Positions 23,259-31,275 of a DNA stretch of 33,249 nt are shown piece by piece. Each line of letters starts with the position of its first letter. The stretch's first letter is position 1. The stretch is from contig LJCW01000358.1 of assembly GCA_001298555.1 (NCBI GenBank), positions 1 through 33,249 on the forward strand, given 5' to 3'. Made by a program: the position numbers and the translations under genes. The notes beneath the pieces were generated by a model. It had not been told where the DNA came from and did not search any database. It saw nothing but the letters and a program-made list of their open reading frames with translations. Source of the stretch: Actinobacteria bacterium OV450. Its GTDB lineage: Bacteria > Actinomycetota > Actinomycetes > Streptomycetales > Streptomycetaceae.

Positions 23259-24620
23259 ATGCCCACCGAACGGCAGCTCCATCTCGGCCTGATGTTCTGG
23301 GCCACCGGCACGCACGCCGCGGGCTGGCGCCACCCGGACGCGCGCGCGGACGCGGCGTACGACATCGGCCTGATCCAGGAGGTCAGTGCGGAGGCCGAAC
23401 GCGCCAAGTTCGACTTCGTGTTCCTCGGTGACCGGCTGGCCAGCGACCCCTCCCTGCAGCACAGCAACCCGGCGCAGATCTCACGGCTGGAGCCCTTCGC
23501 CACGGCCACCGCGATCGCCGCCGCCACCAGCCGGATCGGGGTGGTCGTCACCGCCAACCCGACCTACTCCGACCCGTACTCCATCGCCCGGCTGCTGGCC
23601 TCCCTGGACCACGTCAGCGCGGGGCGCGCCGCATGGAACCTGGTCACCGGCGCCGACACGGCGGCCGCGTTCAACTTCGGCCGCGAGGAGCACTGGGACA
23701 CCGCCAAGCGCTACGCCTGGGCGGAGGAGTGCCTCCAGGTGGTCCGCGACCTGTGGGACAGCGGCGCCGACGCCGGGTCCGGGCCGCGCCCGCTCGGCCA
23801 CCGGGGCGCGTACTTCTCGGTGGACGGGCCGCTGGACGTGGCGCGGCCCCCGCAGGGACAGGTGGTGCTGTTCAACGCCGGCACCTCGGACCAGTCCCGC
23901 GAACTCAGCGCCCGCGAGGCCGACATCGTCTTCGCCGGCATGCAGCCGACCTTCGCGCTGCGCCAGGCGTACTACGCCGACATCAAGGAGCGGGCGGCCC
24001 GCTACGGCCGGGCGGACCAGGTCACCATCCTGCCCGGGCTGACGCCGATCGTCGCGCCGACCACCGAAGAGGCCGTCGAACTGTACGACCTGCTCAACTC
24101 GCTCCTGGTGCTGGACCCGGAGGAGGAGCCGGGCGAGCTGGTCCGCAAGGGCGGCATCGGCGAGGGGCACCGGCGCAACCTGTCCTCCGCGAGCCGGGTG
24201 TTCGGGGTGGAGCTGCGCGGCAACGACCTGGCCGCGGAGGTTCCGGCCGAGACCCTGGCCGCGGTGTCCGAGGAGGGCGCCCTGCGGCTGGCGGAGATCA
24301 CCCGGCTGACCCGGAGGACCGCCGACGGCCCCCGCCGGATCACCTACGGGGACCTCGTGCACGCGGCGCCGTCCGAGCTCTCGCACACGGTGGTCGGCAA
24401 CCCGGAGGAGGTCGCCGACATGATCCAGGAGTGGTTCGAGGGCGGCGCCGCCGACGGGTTCAACATCTACCCGGCGTACGTGCCCGGTTCGGTGACCGCG
24501 TTCACCGAACTGGTGGTGCCCGTACTCCAGCGGCGCGGCCTGTACCGCAAGGACTACACCGGGGACACCCTGCGCGAGCACCTGGGGCTGCCGGTGCCGC
24601 CGCGCCGCCCCGCCCCCTGA
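23259..24620 (+). CDS. Luciferase-like FMN-dependent monooxygenase (NtaA/SnaA/DszA family)
   Basis: 453 residues, normal length. Typical segments are FWATGTHAAGWRHPDA at the N-terminus, ATSRIGVVVTANPTYSDPY, SLDHVSAGRAAWNLVTG, FNAGTSDQSRELSAREADIVF and a C-terminal GDTLREHLGLPVP. It would take FMNH2 from a separate reductase; the SsuE-like protein at 17847 is the likely source. Within a nitrogen-rich pathway, N- or C-hydroxylation of a hydrazine-derived intermediate is plausible (inference). It is the middle gene of a three-gene plus-strand operon with the shorter paralogue and the amidohydrolase. Confidence 0.93.
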   Translation: MPTERQLHLGLMFWATGTHAAGWRHPDARADAAYDIGLIQEVSAEAERAKFDFVFLGDRLASDPSLQHSNPAQISRLEPFATATAIAAATSRIGVVVTANPTYSDPYSIARLLASLDHVSAGRAAWNLVTGADTAAAFNFGREEHWDTAKRYAWAEECLQVVRDLWDSGADAGSGPRPLGHRGAYFSVDGPLDVARPPQGQVVLFNAGTSDQSRELSAREADIVFAGMQPTFALRQAYYADIKERAARYGRADQVTILPGLTPIVAPTTEEAVELYDLLNSLLVLDPEEEPGELVRKGGIGEGHRRNLSSASRVFGVELRGNDLAAEVPAETLAAVSEEGALRLAEITRLTRRTADGPRRITYGDLVHAAPSELSHTVVGNPEEVADMIQEWFEGGAADGFNIYPAYVPGSVTAFTELVVPVLQRRGLYRKDYTGDTLREHLGLPVPPRRPAP

Positions 24621-24663
24621 TCCGCCGACCCGCAGAACCCGTACGCAAGGAAGAGGTGAACCG

Positions 24664-25833
24664 GTGGCCACATTGGCCGTCGTGGGCGCCGGGACCCTGG
24701 TCTCCGGCGATCTCGCGCACCCCCTGATCGAGGACGCCGACACGGTGCTGTGCGCCGACGGGGTCATCACCGCGGTCGGCCGGGCCGCCGACCTGGCCGG
24801 GCAGGTCGCAGCGGCGGACCGCGTCCTGGACGCGGCCGGGGCCACCGTGGCCCCCGGCCTCATCGACTCGCACGGACACGTCACGTTCGGCGACTACTCG
24901 CCGCGCCAGAAGGCGGTGGACTACCTGGAGGGGTACGTCCACGGCGGGATCACCCGGACCATCTCGGCGGGCGAGGTGCACGTGCCGGGGCGGCCCCGCG
25001 ACCGGGAGGGCGTCAAGGCGCTCGCCGTCGCGGCCCGGGCCAGCTTCGACACGTACCGGCCCGGCGGCATGCGGGTCCACGCGGGCAACGTGCTGCTCGA
25101 ACCCACGCTGACCGAGGAGGACTTCGCCCACCTCGCCCGCTGCGGGGTGTGGCTGGCCAAGTTCGGGTTCGGCGCGTACGAGAAGGCGGTCGACGGCGTC
25201 GAGCAGATCCGCTGGGCGCGGGCCCACGGCCTGGTCGTGATGTGCCACGCCGGTGGTGCCAGCGCCGCCGGTTCCGCCTCGCTGCGCGCCGACGACCTGC
25301 TGGCCCTGGCTCCGGACGTGTGCGGGCACGCCAACGGCGGCCCGACCTCGATGCCCGATGCCGATGTGGACCGCCTGCTGGCGGAGAGCACGATGGCGCT
25401 CCAGCTCGTCCAGGCGGGCAACCTGCGCGCGGCCCTGCGGATCCTGGGCCGGGCCGTGGAGGAGGACGCCCTGGCCCGGATCGTGGTGGGCTCGGACACC
25501 CCCTCCGGGTTCGGGGTGATCCCGCTGGCCGTGCTGAAGACGCTGGTGGAGCTGTCCTCGCTGGGCCCGCTGGACCCGGCGCGTGCCTGGGCGCTGGCCA
25601 CCGGCAACGTGGCGGACGTCTGGGGGCTGCCGGCCGGCCGGATCCGGGTGGGCGCAGAGGCCGACCTGCTCGTCCTGGACGCGCCGAGGGCCTCGGCGGC
25701 GTCCACGGCCCTGGAGGCCATGTCGATCGGTGACATGCCCGGCATCTCGGCGGTCGTGACGGACGGCGTGCCGCGGTTCCTGGCCAGCCGCAACACGCCG
25801 CGGGCCACCCGGCCGGCGACGCTGGTGCGGTAG
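24664..25833 (+). CDS. Metal-dependent amidohydrolase, enamidase-like
   Basis: 389 residues of the amidohydrolase superfamily. Metal ligands: HGH in IDSHGHVTFGDYSPRQK (about residue 70), His in MCHAGG (near 195), His in CGHANGGP (near 222) and Asp in GSDTP (near 280). The DYSPRQ segment and overall layout recall enamidase of nicotinate fermentation, which opens the cyclic enamide 6-oxo-tetrahydronicotinate. Imidazolonepropionase is a more distant relative. By analogy it could open a lactam or cyclic hydrazide formed from hydrazinoglutarate. GTG 24664 has GAGG seven bases upstream. It ends the operon before a strong terminator. Confidence 0.9.
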   Translation: MATLAVVGAGTLVSGDLAHPLIEDADTVLCADGVITAVGRAADLAGQVAAADRVLDAAGATVAPGLIDSHGHVTFGDYSPRQKAVDYLEGYVHGGITRTISAGEVHVPGRPRDREGVKALAVAARASFDTYRPGGMRVHAGNVLLEPTLTEEDFAHLARCGVWLAKFGFGAYEKAVDGVEQIRWARAHGLVVMCHAGGASAAGSASLRADDLLALAPDVCGHANGGPTSMPDADVDRLLAESTMALQLVQAGNLRAALRILGRAVEEDALARIVVGSDTPSGFGVIPLAVLKTLVELSSLGPLDPARAWALATGNVADVWGLPAGRIRVGAEADLLVLDAPRASAASTALEAMSIGDMPGISAVVTDGVPRFLASRNTPRATRPATLVR

Positions 25834-25848
25834 GCGGCGCGCAGCCCG

Positions 25849-25889
25849 AAGGGGGCCCGCCCGGTGCCTGGCACCGGGCGGGCCCCCTT
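25849..25889. terminator. Bidirectional hairpin terminator between convergent operons
   Basis: A perfect 19-bp stem (25849-25867 with 25871-25889) and 3-base loop, flanked by AA and TT so that each strand ends the stem with U residues. It lies between the amidohydrolase stop and the stop of the convergent DAO-like gene. Confidence 0.92.
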
Positions 25890-25896
25890 GCGTGCG

Positions 25897-27060
25897 TCAG
25901 GCCGTGCGGGCGGCGAAGCGGCCGGGGCGGAAGGCCGCCGCGAGCGCGGAGGGCCGCCCGAGCACCTCGCCGGCGACGATCTCCCCCAGGACAGGGGCCA
26001 GGGTCAGCCCGCTGTGCGTGACGACCACGTACGGGGACCCCTCCCCCCGGACCGGGCCGAGGACGCTCATTCCGTCCGCGGGCATGGGCCGGACGCCGAC
26101 GTAGGCCGACTCCACCCCGACCCCGGCGCCGCCGCCGGGCAGGACCGCGTCCAGCCGGCCCAGCACCCGCTCGGCCGCCCGCCGCGCCTGCCCGGCCGGG
26201 TCCGGGTGGTCCGGGTCCAGCTCGTGGTCGACGTCGTGGCAGTGCAGCACGAGCCGGCCGCCGGTGTGGGGGCGCACGCTCAGCTCCGGGGCGTGCAGGA
26301 TGCGTTCCACCCGGGCTCCGGTCACCGGGGAGGTGCGTACCAGCAGGCCCATGGTGAGGGTGCCCTCGTCCCCGGGCTCCACCAGAGGGACCTCGGCGCC
26401 GGCGAGGGCCAGGAGGTCCCGGGTGCCGCGCCCGGCGCAGCTGATGACGGCGTCCGCCTCGATCCGTTCGCCGGAGGCCAGGACCACGCCGCGGACGGGG
26501 TCGGCGCCGATGAGGCCGGTGACCGGGTCTCCGGTGCGGATCTCCACGCCGCGGGCCCGTCCGAGGTCCTGGACTGCCGCGAGGAAGCGGTCGCTGATCA
26601 CGTGGGCGTCGGCCGGGTAGTGGTACAGCGGGCCGTGTACGTCGTCCAGGGCAAGGCCCGGCTGGAGTTCGGCCAGCGCCCGCCCGGGCCCGTACTCCTC
26701 GACGGGATAGCCGCGGGCGCGGTAGCCGGCGGCGATCCCGGCCAGGCGTTCGGCGCCGTCCTGCGTGTCGGCCCAGTGGAGGTTTCCGGTGCGGAAGAAC
26801 CACGGGTCGCCGCCCGTGCGGGCGGCGAGGCGTTCGTGGGCGCGCAGGCCCTCGGCGGAGAGGGCGAAGTAGGCGTCGGAGCCGTTGTCGACCGCGTTGA
26901 CCCAGCCGAAGCCGTGGGCGGAGAGCCCGCGGCTGGGGTCCTGGCCGTCCACCAGGACGACCGACACCCCCTGTTCGGCCAGGTTCAGCGCCACGCAGCT
27001 GCCGATGGAGCCGGCTCCGACCACGACCGCCCGCACCGCCGTCCTCCCGGCCGCGGTCAC
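25897..27060 (-). CDS. FAD-dependent amine oxidase of the DAO (glycine/D-amino acid oxidase) family
   Basis: 387 residues. The N-terminal FAD fold is VVVGAGSIGSCVALNLAEQG with an acidic VDGQD after it. The C-terminal part has GVRPMPADGMSVLGP and THSGLTLAP, typical of DAO-family oxidases that oxidise secondary or primary amines to imines. GTG 27060 overlaps the upstream gene's stop as GTGA and has AGGGGG just before it; the start fits the Rossmann strand. It is the last gene of the purC-forT-purB operon. DAO-like proteins also occur in other hydrazine pathways where they cleave an N-N linked lysine adduct, so it competes with the saccharopine-dehydrogenase-like enzyme for that role. Alternatively it dehydrogenates a hydrazine to a hydrazone. 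Confidence 0.9.
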   Translation of the reverse strand: MTAAGRTAVRAVVVGAGSIGSCVALNLAEQGVSVVLVDGQDPSRGLSAHGFGWVNAVDNGSDAYFALSAEGLRAHERLAARTGGDPWFFRTGNLHWADTQDGAERLAGIAAGYRARGYPVEEYGPGRALAELQPGLALDDVHGPLYHYPADAHVISDRFLAAVQDLGRARGVEIRTGDPVTGLIGADPVRGVVLASGERIEADAVISCAGRGTRDLLALAGAEVPLVEPGDEGTLTMGLLVRTSPVTGARVERILHAPELSVRPHTGGRLVLHCHDVDHELDPDHPDPAGQARRAAERVLGRLDAVLPGGGAGVGVESAYVGVRPMPADGMSVLGPVRGEGSPYVVVTHSGLTLAPVLGEIVAGEVLGRPSALAAAFRPGRFAARTA

Positions 27061-28706
27061 CGGTCCCCCTCGGCGAGGCCGGTGCCGCACAGGTAGCCGC
27101 CGACCAGCGCCGGGCCGAGGGTGCCGCCCGAGCCGGGGTAGCCCGGGCCCATGGGCGTGGCCGCGACGTTGCCGCAGGCGTACAGGCCGGGAACCGGGGT
27201 GTCGTCGTGGCGCAGGACCCGGCCGGCGCGGTCGGTGACCACCCCGCCCTTGGTGCCGAGCATGCCGGGCCCGACCGGGACGGCGTAGAAGGGGGCCTGC
27301 TCCAGCGGGCCCAGGCAGGGGTTGGGGCCGTGCCGTTCGTCGCCGTAGTAGCGGTCGTGGCTGGTGCCGCCGCGGCCGAACTCGGGGTCCTCGCCGAGCA
27401 CCGCGTGCCGGTTGAACGCGGCGAGGGTGGCGGTCAGGGCCACCTCGTCGACGCCCAGGCGGCGGGCCAGTGCGGCGGGTGAGTCCGCGCGGACGAACCA
27501 GTCGGGGACCGGGTCGGCGGGCTGGACGGAGGCGATCGGGTAGCGGCTGCGGAACGCCTCGTCGAAGACGAGCCAGGCCGGGGCGTTCGGGTACGTGTGC
27601 GTGGTGGGGTCGAACGCCAGGAATGCCTTGGTGATGTCGTTGTAGTTGACGGCCTCGTTGACGAACCTGCGGCCCTGCCGGTTGACGATCACCGACCCGG
27701 GCAGGCAGCGTTCGGCCACCAGGTGCCGGGAGAGCGGCGCCCCGTCGTACTCGTCGCCCGGTGCGCCCACCGCGGGCACCCACCACGCCTGGGACATGCC
27801 GTCCAGGGCGGCGCCGGCCGCCATGGCCATCTGCAGCCCGTCGCCGTGGTTCCACGGCGGGCTGATCGGGCGGGTGTCCGCGACTCCGAGGTAGGCGTGC
27901 TTGAGGCGCTCGTTCCACTCGTAGCCGCCGCTGGCGAGGACCACCCCGGCGGGGGCCCGGTAGGTGACGGGGCCGTCGGCGGTCTCGGCGCGGACCCCGG
28001 TGACCCGGCCGTCCTCGACGAGCAGTTCGCGGACGCGGACGCCGGTGGCGAACCGTACGCCGCGCTCGTCGCAGGCCGCGACCAGGCCCGCCACCAGGGC
28101 GGCGCCGACGGTCAGTACGCCTTCCGCCTTGCGCCGGGCGACCAGCTCGTGGTCGTACAGCTCCGGCGAGTGCCAGCGGTGACGCTCGTCGTAGGTGACG
28201 GCGTCGAAGTGCGCCCCGCGGCGGATCCGCTCGACCAGGCCGGGCCGGTCGGCTGTCGGGAAGGGCACGTTGTCCAGGGTGCGGCCGACGTCCCGGGCAC
28301 CCGGCCAGTCCGAGTGGTAGTCGGGCCGGTCGATGGGGAAGAACCGGACCGGGGTCTTGGCGTGCAGGTAGTCCACCATCTCGGGCGCGGTGGCGACGTA
28401 CTGCTCCAGCCGCCAGGACTCGACGGCGCCCTCGGTGACCAGTTCCAGGTAGCGCAGGGCGTCCTCGGCGGAGTCGGGCATGCCGTGCTCGCGCATGACG
28501 GAGCTGTTCGGCACCCAGACCATGCCTCCGGACACGGCGGTGGTGCCGCCCAGCACGGGGGTGCGTTCGAGGACGAGGACGCGTCGTCCTCCGTCGGCGG
28601 CGCGGCAGGCGGCGAGCAGTCCGGCTCCGCCGGAGCCGATCACCAGGGTGTCGATGTCGCTGTCGCCGTCAGGCGCGGGTTCGGGGTGGAAATCGGTGTG
28701 GGGCAC
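27057..28706 (-). CDS. FAD-binding dehydrogenase, 3-ketosteroid-Delta1-dehydrogenase (KstD)-like
   Basis: 549 residues. FAD motif DTLVIGSGGAGLLAACRAA (near 19-37), then LERTPVLGGTTAVSGG and the C-terminal GYPGSGGTLGPALVGGYL. This is the FAD_binding_2 architecture of KstD and fumarate-reductase flavoproteins, which introduce or reduce a C=C bond next to a carbonyl. The start is GTG at 28706 with GAGGAAGAGG a little far upstream. In this pathway it could desaturate a cyclic keto or lactam intermediate on the way to the aromatic pyrazole (inference). It overlaps the DAO-like gene by four bases. Confidence 0.9.
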   Translation of the reverse strand: MPHTDFHPEPAPDGDSDIDTLVIGSGGAGLLAACRAADGGRRVLVLERTPVLGGTTAVSGGMVWVPNSSVMREHGMPDSAEDALRYLELVTEGAVESWRLEQYVATAPEMVDYLHAKTPVRFFPIDRPDYHSDWPGARDVGRTLDNVPFPTADRPGLVERIRRGAHFDAVTYDERHRWHSPELYDHELVARRKAEGVLTVGAALVAGLVAACDERGVRFATGVRVRELLVEDGRVTGVRAETADGPVTYRAPAGVVLASGGYEWNERLKHAYLGVADTRPISPPWNHGDGLQMAMAAGAALDGMSQAWWVPAVGAPGDEYDGAPLSRHLVAERCLPGSVIVNRQGRRFVNEAVNYNDITKAFLAFDPTTHTYPNAPAWLVFDEAFRSRYPIASVQPADPVPDWFVRADSPAALARRLGVDEVALTATLAAFNRHAVLGEDPEFGRGGTSHDRYYGDERHGPNPCLGPLEQAPFYAVPVGPGMLGTKGGVVTDRAGRVLRHDDTPVPGLYACGNVAATPMGPGYPGSGGTLGPALVGGYLCGTGLAEGDR

Positions 28707-28778
28707 GGAAGCGGGTTCCTCTTCCTCTGTTTCCTGGTTCCCAGGGTTCCTCGGGCAACGGGACGCGTGCGGACGCGG

Positions 28779-30203
28779 TCAGAGCAGCCGGCCGGGCTTG
28801 TAGTGCACCGCGTCGGGGTGACGGGCCGTGATCTGCCCGATCTCGGCCACCAGCGCCGTGACCTGGTCGGCCGCCGCGCCGGTGAACCCGATGCGGTCCG
28901 TCAGGAGTTCGTCCAGCTGCGCGCGGTCCAGGGGGAAGCGCCCGTCGGCGGCGAGCCGGTCCAGCAGCAGGTTGTCGGCGCCGTCCGCGCGCATGGCGAG
29001 GGCGGATCCGACCGCGTGCTCCTTGATGACCTCGTGGGCGGCCTCACGGCCGACACCGAGCCGGACGGCGGCCATCAGCATCTTGGTGGTGGCCAGGAAG
29101 GGCAGGTACCGCTCCAGCTCGGCCTCGATCACCGAGGGGAACACCTCGAACTCGTCGAGGACGGTCAGCAGGGTCTCCAGCATCCCGTCCAGGGCGAAGA
29201 ACGCGTCGGGCAGTGCCACCCGGCGGACCACGGAGCAGGACACGTCGCCCTCGTTCCACTGGTCGCCGGAGAGCTCGGCGGCCATCGACGCGAAGCCGCG
29301 CAGGACGATCATCAGACCGTTGATCCGCTCGCAGGAGCGGGAGTTCATCTTGTGCGGCATGGCGGAGGAGCCGACCTGGCCCTCGGCGAAGCCCTCGCTG
29401 ACGAGTTCGTCGCCGGCCATCAGCCGGATCGAGCGGGCCAGCGAGGACGGGCCGGCGGCCAGCTGGACCAGCAGGCTCAGCACCTCGTAGTCGAGGGAGC
29501 GCGGGTAGACCTGGCCCACGCTGGTGAAGCGGTGGGCGAAGCCGAGGTGGGCGGCGATCCGGTCCTCCAGCTCGGCGAGCCGGGCGCGGTCCCCGCCGAG
29601 CAGGTCCAGCATGTCCTGGGCGGTGCCCATCGGGCCCTTGATGCCGCGCATCGGGTAGCGGCCGATGAGCTCCTCAAGCCGCCGGAAGGCGACCAGCACC
29701 TCCTCCGCCACGGTGGCGAAGCGCTTGCCGAGGGTGGTGGTCTGGGCGGCCACGTTGTGCGACCGGCCGGCCATGACCTGCCCGGAGTGCCGCTCGGCCA
29801 GCCCGGCGAGCCGGGCGAGCAGGGCCACGCAGCGGTCGCGGACCAGGACCAGGCTGTCGCGCACCTGGAGCTGCTCGACGTTCTCGGTCAGGTCGCGGGA
29901 GGTCATGCCCTTGTGGACGTGCTCGTGGCCGGCGAGGGCGTTGAACTCCTCGATGCGGGCCTTGACGTCGTGCCGGGTGACCTGCTCCCGCCGGTCGATG
30001 GAGTCCAGGTCGATGGTGTCCAGGACCCGCTCGTAGTCGGGTATCACCTGGTCGGGGACGTCGATGCCGAGGTCGCGCTGGGCGGTCAGCACGGCCAGCC
30101 ACAGCCGGCGTTCGAGCACGATCTTGTGCTCGTGCGACCAGAGTCCCGTCATCTCCGGGGAGGCGTAGCGGGCGGCAAGGACGTCGGGGATGTTGGCGTT
30201 CAT
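28779..30203 (-). CDS. purB: Adenylosuccinate lyase paralogue (PurB-like)
   Basis: 474 residues, normal for PurB. The fumarase/ASL-superfamily marks are HVHKGMTSRDLTE, GRSHNVAAQ with the catalytic His, and the flexible loop GSSAMPHKMNS with the catalytic Ser. PurB removes fumarate from SAICAR and from adenylosuccinate. In a formycin-type route one enzyme could serve twice: after the PurC-like step to leave the carboxamide, and after the PurA-like step to leave the 7-amino group. ATG 30203 is preceded by GGAAAG. The long sequence in the same frame upstream lies inside the ForT-like gene and is not part of it. Placement between the forT-like and KstD-like genes marks it as a pathway copy, not the housekeeping one. 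Confidence 0.95.
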   Translation of the reverse strand: MNANIPDVLAARYASPEMTGLWSHEHKIVLERRLWLAVLTAQRDLGIDVPDQVIPDYERVLDTIDLDSIDRREQVTRHDVKARIEEFNALAGHEHVHKGMTSRDLTENVEQLQVRDSLVLVRDRCVALLARLAGLAERHSGQVMAGRSHNVAAQTTTLGKRFATVAEEVLVAFRRLEELIGRYPMRGIKGPMGTAQDMLDLLGGDRARLAELEDRIAAHLGFAHRFTSVGQVYPRSLDYEVLSLLVQLAAGPSSLARSIRLMAGDELVSEGFAEGQVGSSAMPHKMNSRSCERINGLMIVLRGFASMAAELSGDQWNEGDVSCSVVRRVALPDAFFALDGMLETLLTVLDEFEVFPSVIEAELERYLPFLATTKMLMAAVRLGVGREAAHEVIKEHAVGSALAMRADGADNLLLDRLAADGRFPLDRAQLDELLTDRIGFTGAAADQVTALVAEIGQITARHPDAVHYKPGRLL

Positions 30204-30220
30204 CGCACTCTTTCCGAAGT

Positions 30221-31249
30221 TCAGGACAGACACGTGGTGCTGATTCCGTTGTTGTTGGCCCGGGTGAACCAGAAGTCGCTGATCAGGCCCCGGCGGCGGA
30301 GGTCCTCGGCCCATACCGCGGCCTCGTCGGTCCGCCGGGTGAAGGCGAAGCAGGCCGGGCCGGTCACGCTGAGCGCGATCGCGTCGACGGCGGGTGCCGC
30401 GCGTCCGGCCTCCAGGACGCCGGTGACGGCCTCGCCCTGGAAGGCGATCTGGGCCTGCTTGAAGTGGCCGGTGAAGGTGATCTCGTTCACGGCGGCGCAG
30501 AACGCCTCGTAGTCCTGCTCCAGTACGGCCGGGGCCAGGCCCATGAAGACCAGGTGCGAGGTGCGCCAGGACTCCTCGGGCGGGATCGGCGTGACCCGCT
30601 GGAACCAGTCGAGTTCCTCCTGGCCGCCCAGGTGGCGGCCGTGGGTGAGGAGGACCAGGACGGGCCAGTCGGGGAAGTCGAGCCGGACCACCGGCCGGGG
30701 CGGGGCGACGTCCTGGGCGAACCGGCTGGGCCGCAGGTAGGTGTGCGGCGCCCGGGCGAACTCCGGCGGATTGCGGTGCCCGCCGTCCACGAGGAAGCCG
30801 CCGTGTTCGGCGAGGCCGGTGCTTGCTCCGGAGGTGCGGCCGCGGCCCAGGGTGCGGGCGAGTTCGCGCAGGTCGGCCTCCTGGCCGCAGAGGCGTGCGT
30901 ACGCGTGCCCGACGGCGAGCAGGGTGTTGGTCTTCGAGCCGAAGCCGCTGTGCTGGGGCAGCGGCCGGGTGACCGTCACCCGGGCCGGCGGGCCGTCCCA
31001 CAGCTTGCGCAGGGTCTCGACGGCCCGCGCCACCTCGCGGGTGGTCTCCTCGGCGGTTCCGGTCACCTCGGTGACCCCGTCGGCGGCGGGCCGCACCTCG
31101 GCGGTGAGTCCGGGCCGGTCCACGGCCATCGCGGCGATGCCGTTGCGGCGCATCGAGGTGGCGTCGAGGCTGATCAGGGTGAAGCTCAGGCGGGCCGGGG
31201 CGGACACCCGTACGGCCTTCCCGGGTTCGGTGGGCGGTTCCATCGCCAC
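30221..31249 (-). CDS. forT: ForT/PyfQ-like C-glycoside synthase (beta-RFAP synthase family)
   Basis: 342 residues from GTG 31249 (GAGGAG eight bases upstream) or 340 from ATG 31243. It belongs to the beta-ribofuranosylaminobenzene 5'-phosphate synthase branch of the GHMP fold. Family sequences include APARLSFTLISLD at the start, PLPQHSGFGSKTN (about 96-108) at the GHMP glycine loop, RGRTSGASTGLAEHGGFLVDGG (about 136-157) and RTSHLVFMGLAPAVLEQDY. RFAP synthase couples PRPP to p-aminobenzoate with loss of CO2. ForT does the same with 4-amino-pyrazole-3,5-dicarboxylate, forming the C-C glycosidic bond of formycin. It sits between the purC- and purB-like genes, whose enzymes would act on its product. 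The gene identification is firm at family level; substrate is inferred from context. Confidence 0.92.
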   Translation of the reverse strand: MAMEPPTEPGKAVRVSAPARLSFTLISLDATSMRRNGIAAMAVDRPGLTAEVRPAADGVTEVTGTAEETTREVARAVETLRKLWDGPPARVTVTRPLPQHSGFGSKTNTLLAVGHAYARLCGQEADLRELARTLGRGRTSGASTGLAEHGGFLVDGGHRNPPEFARAPHTYLRPSRFAQDVAPPRPVVRLDFPDWPVLVLLTHGRHLGGQEELDWFQRVTPIPPEESWRTSHLVFMGLAPAVLEQDYEAFCAAVNEITFTGHFKQAQIAFQGEAVTGVLEAGRAAPAVDAIALSVTGPACFAFTRRTDEAAVWAEDLRRRGLISDFWFTRANNNGISTTCLS

Positions 31250-31275
31250 GGGGGCATCTCCTCGTCGGTGGTCGG

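Noticed and set aside
27597..30512. Long plus-strand open frame of 971 codons opposite the KstD-like and PurB-like genes
   Set aside because: Its product is low-complexity (Gly, Val, Arg, Asp, His rich) with no domain; it is the antisense shadow of three well-recognised minus-strand genes in high-GC DNA.
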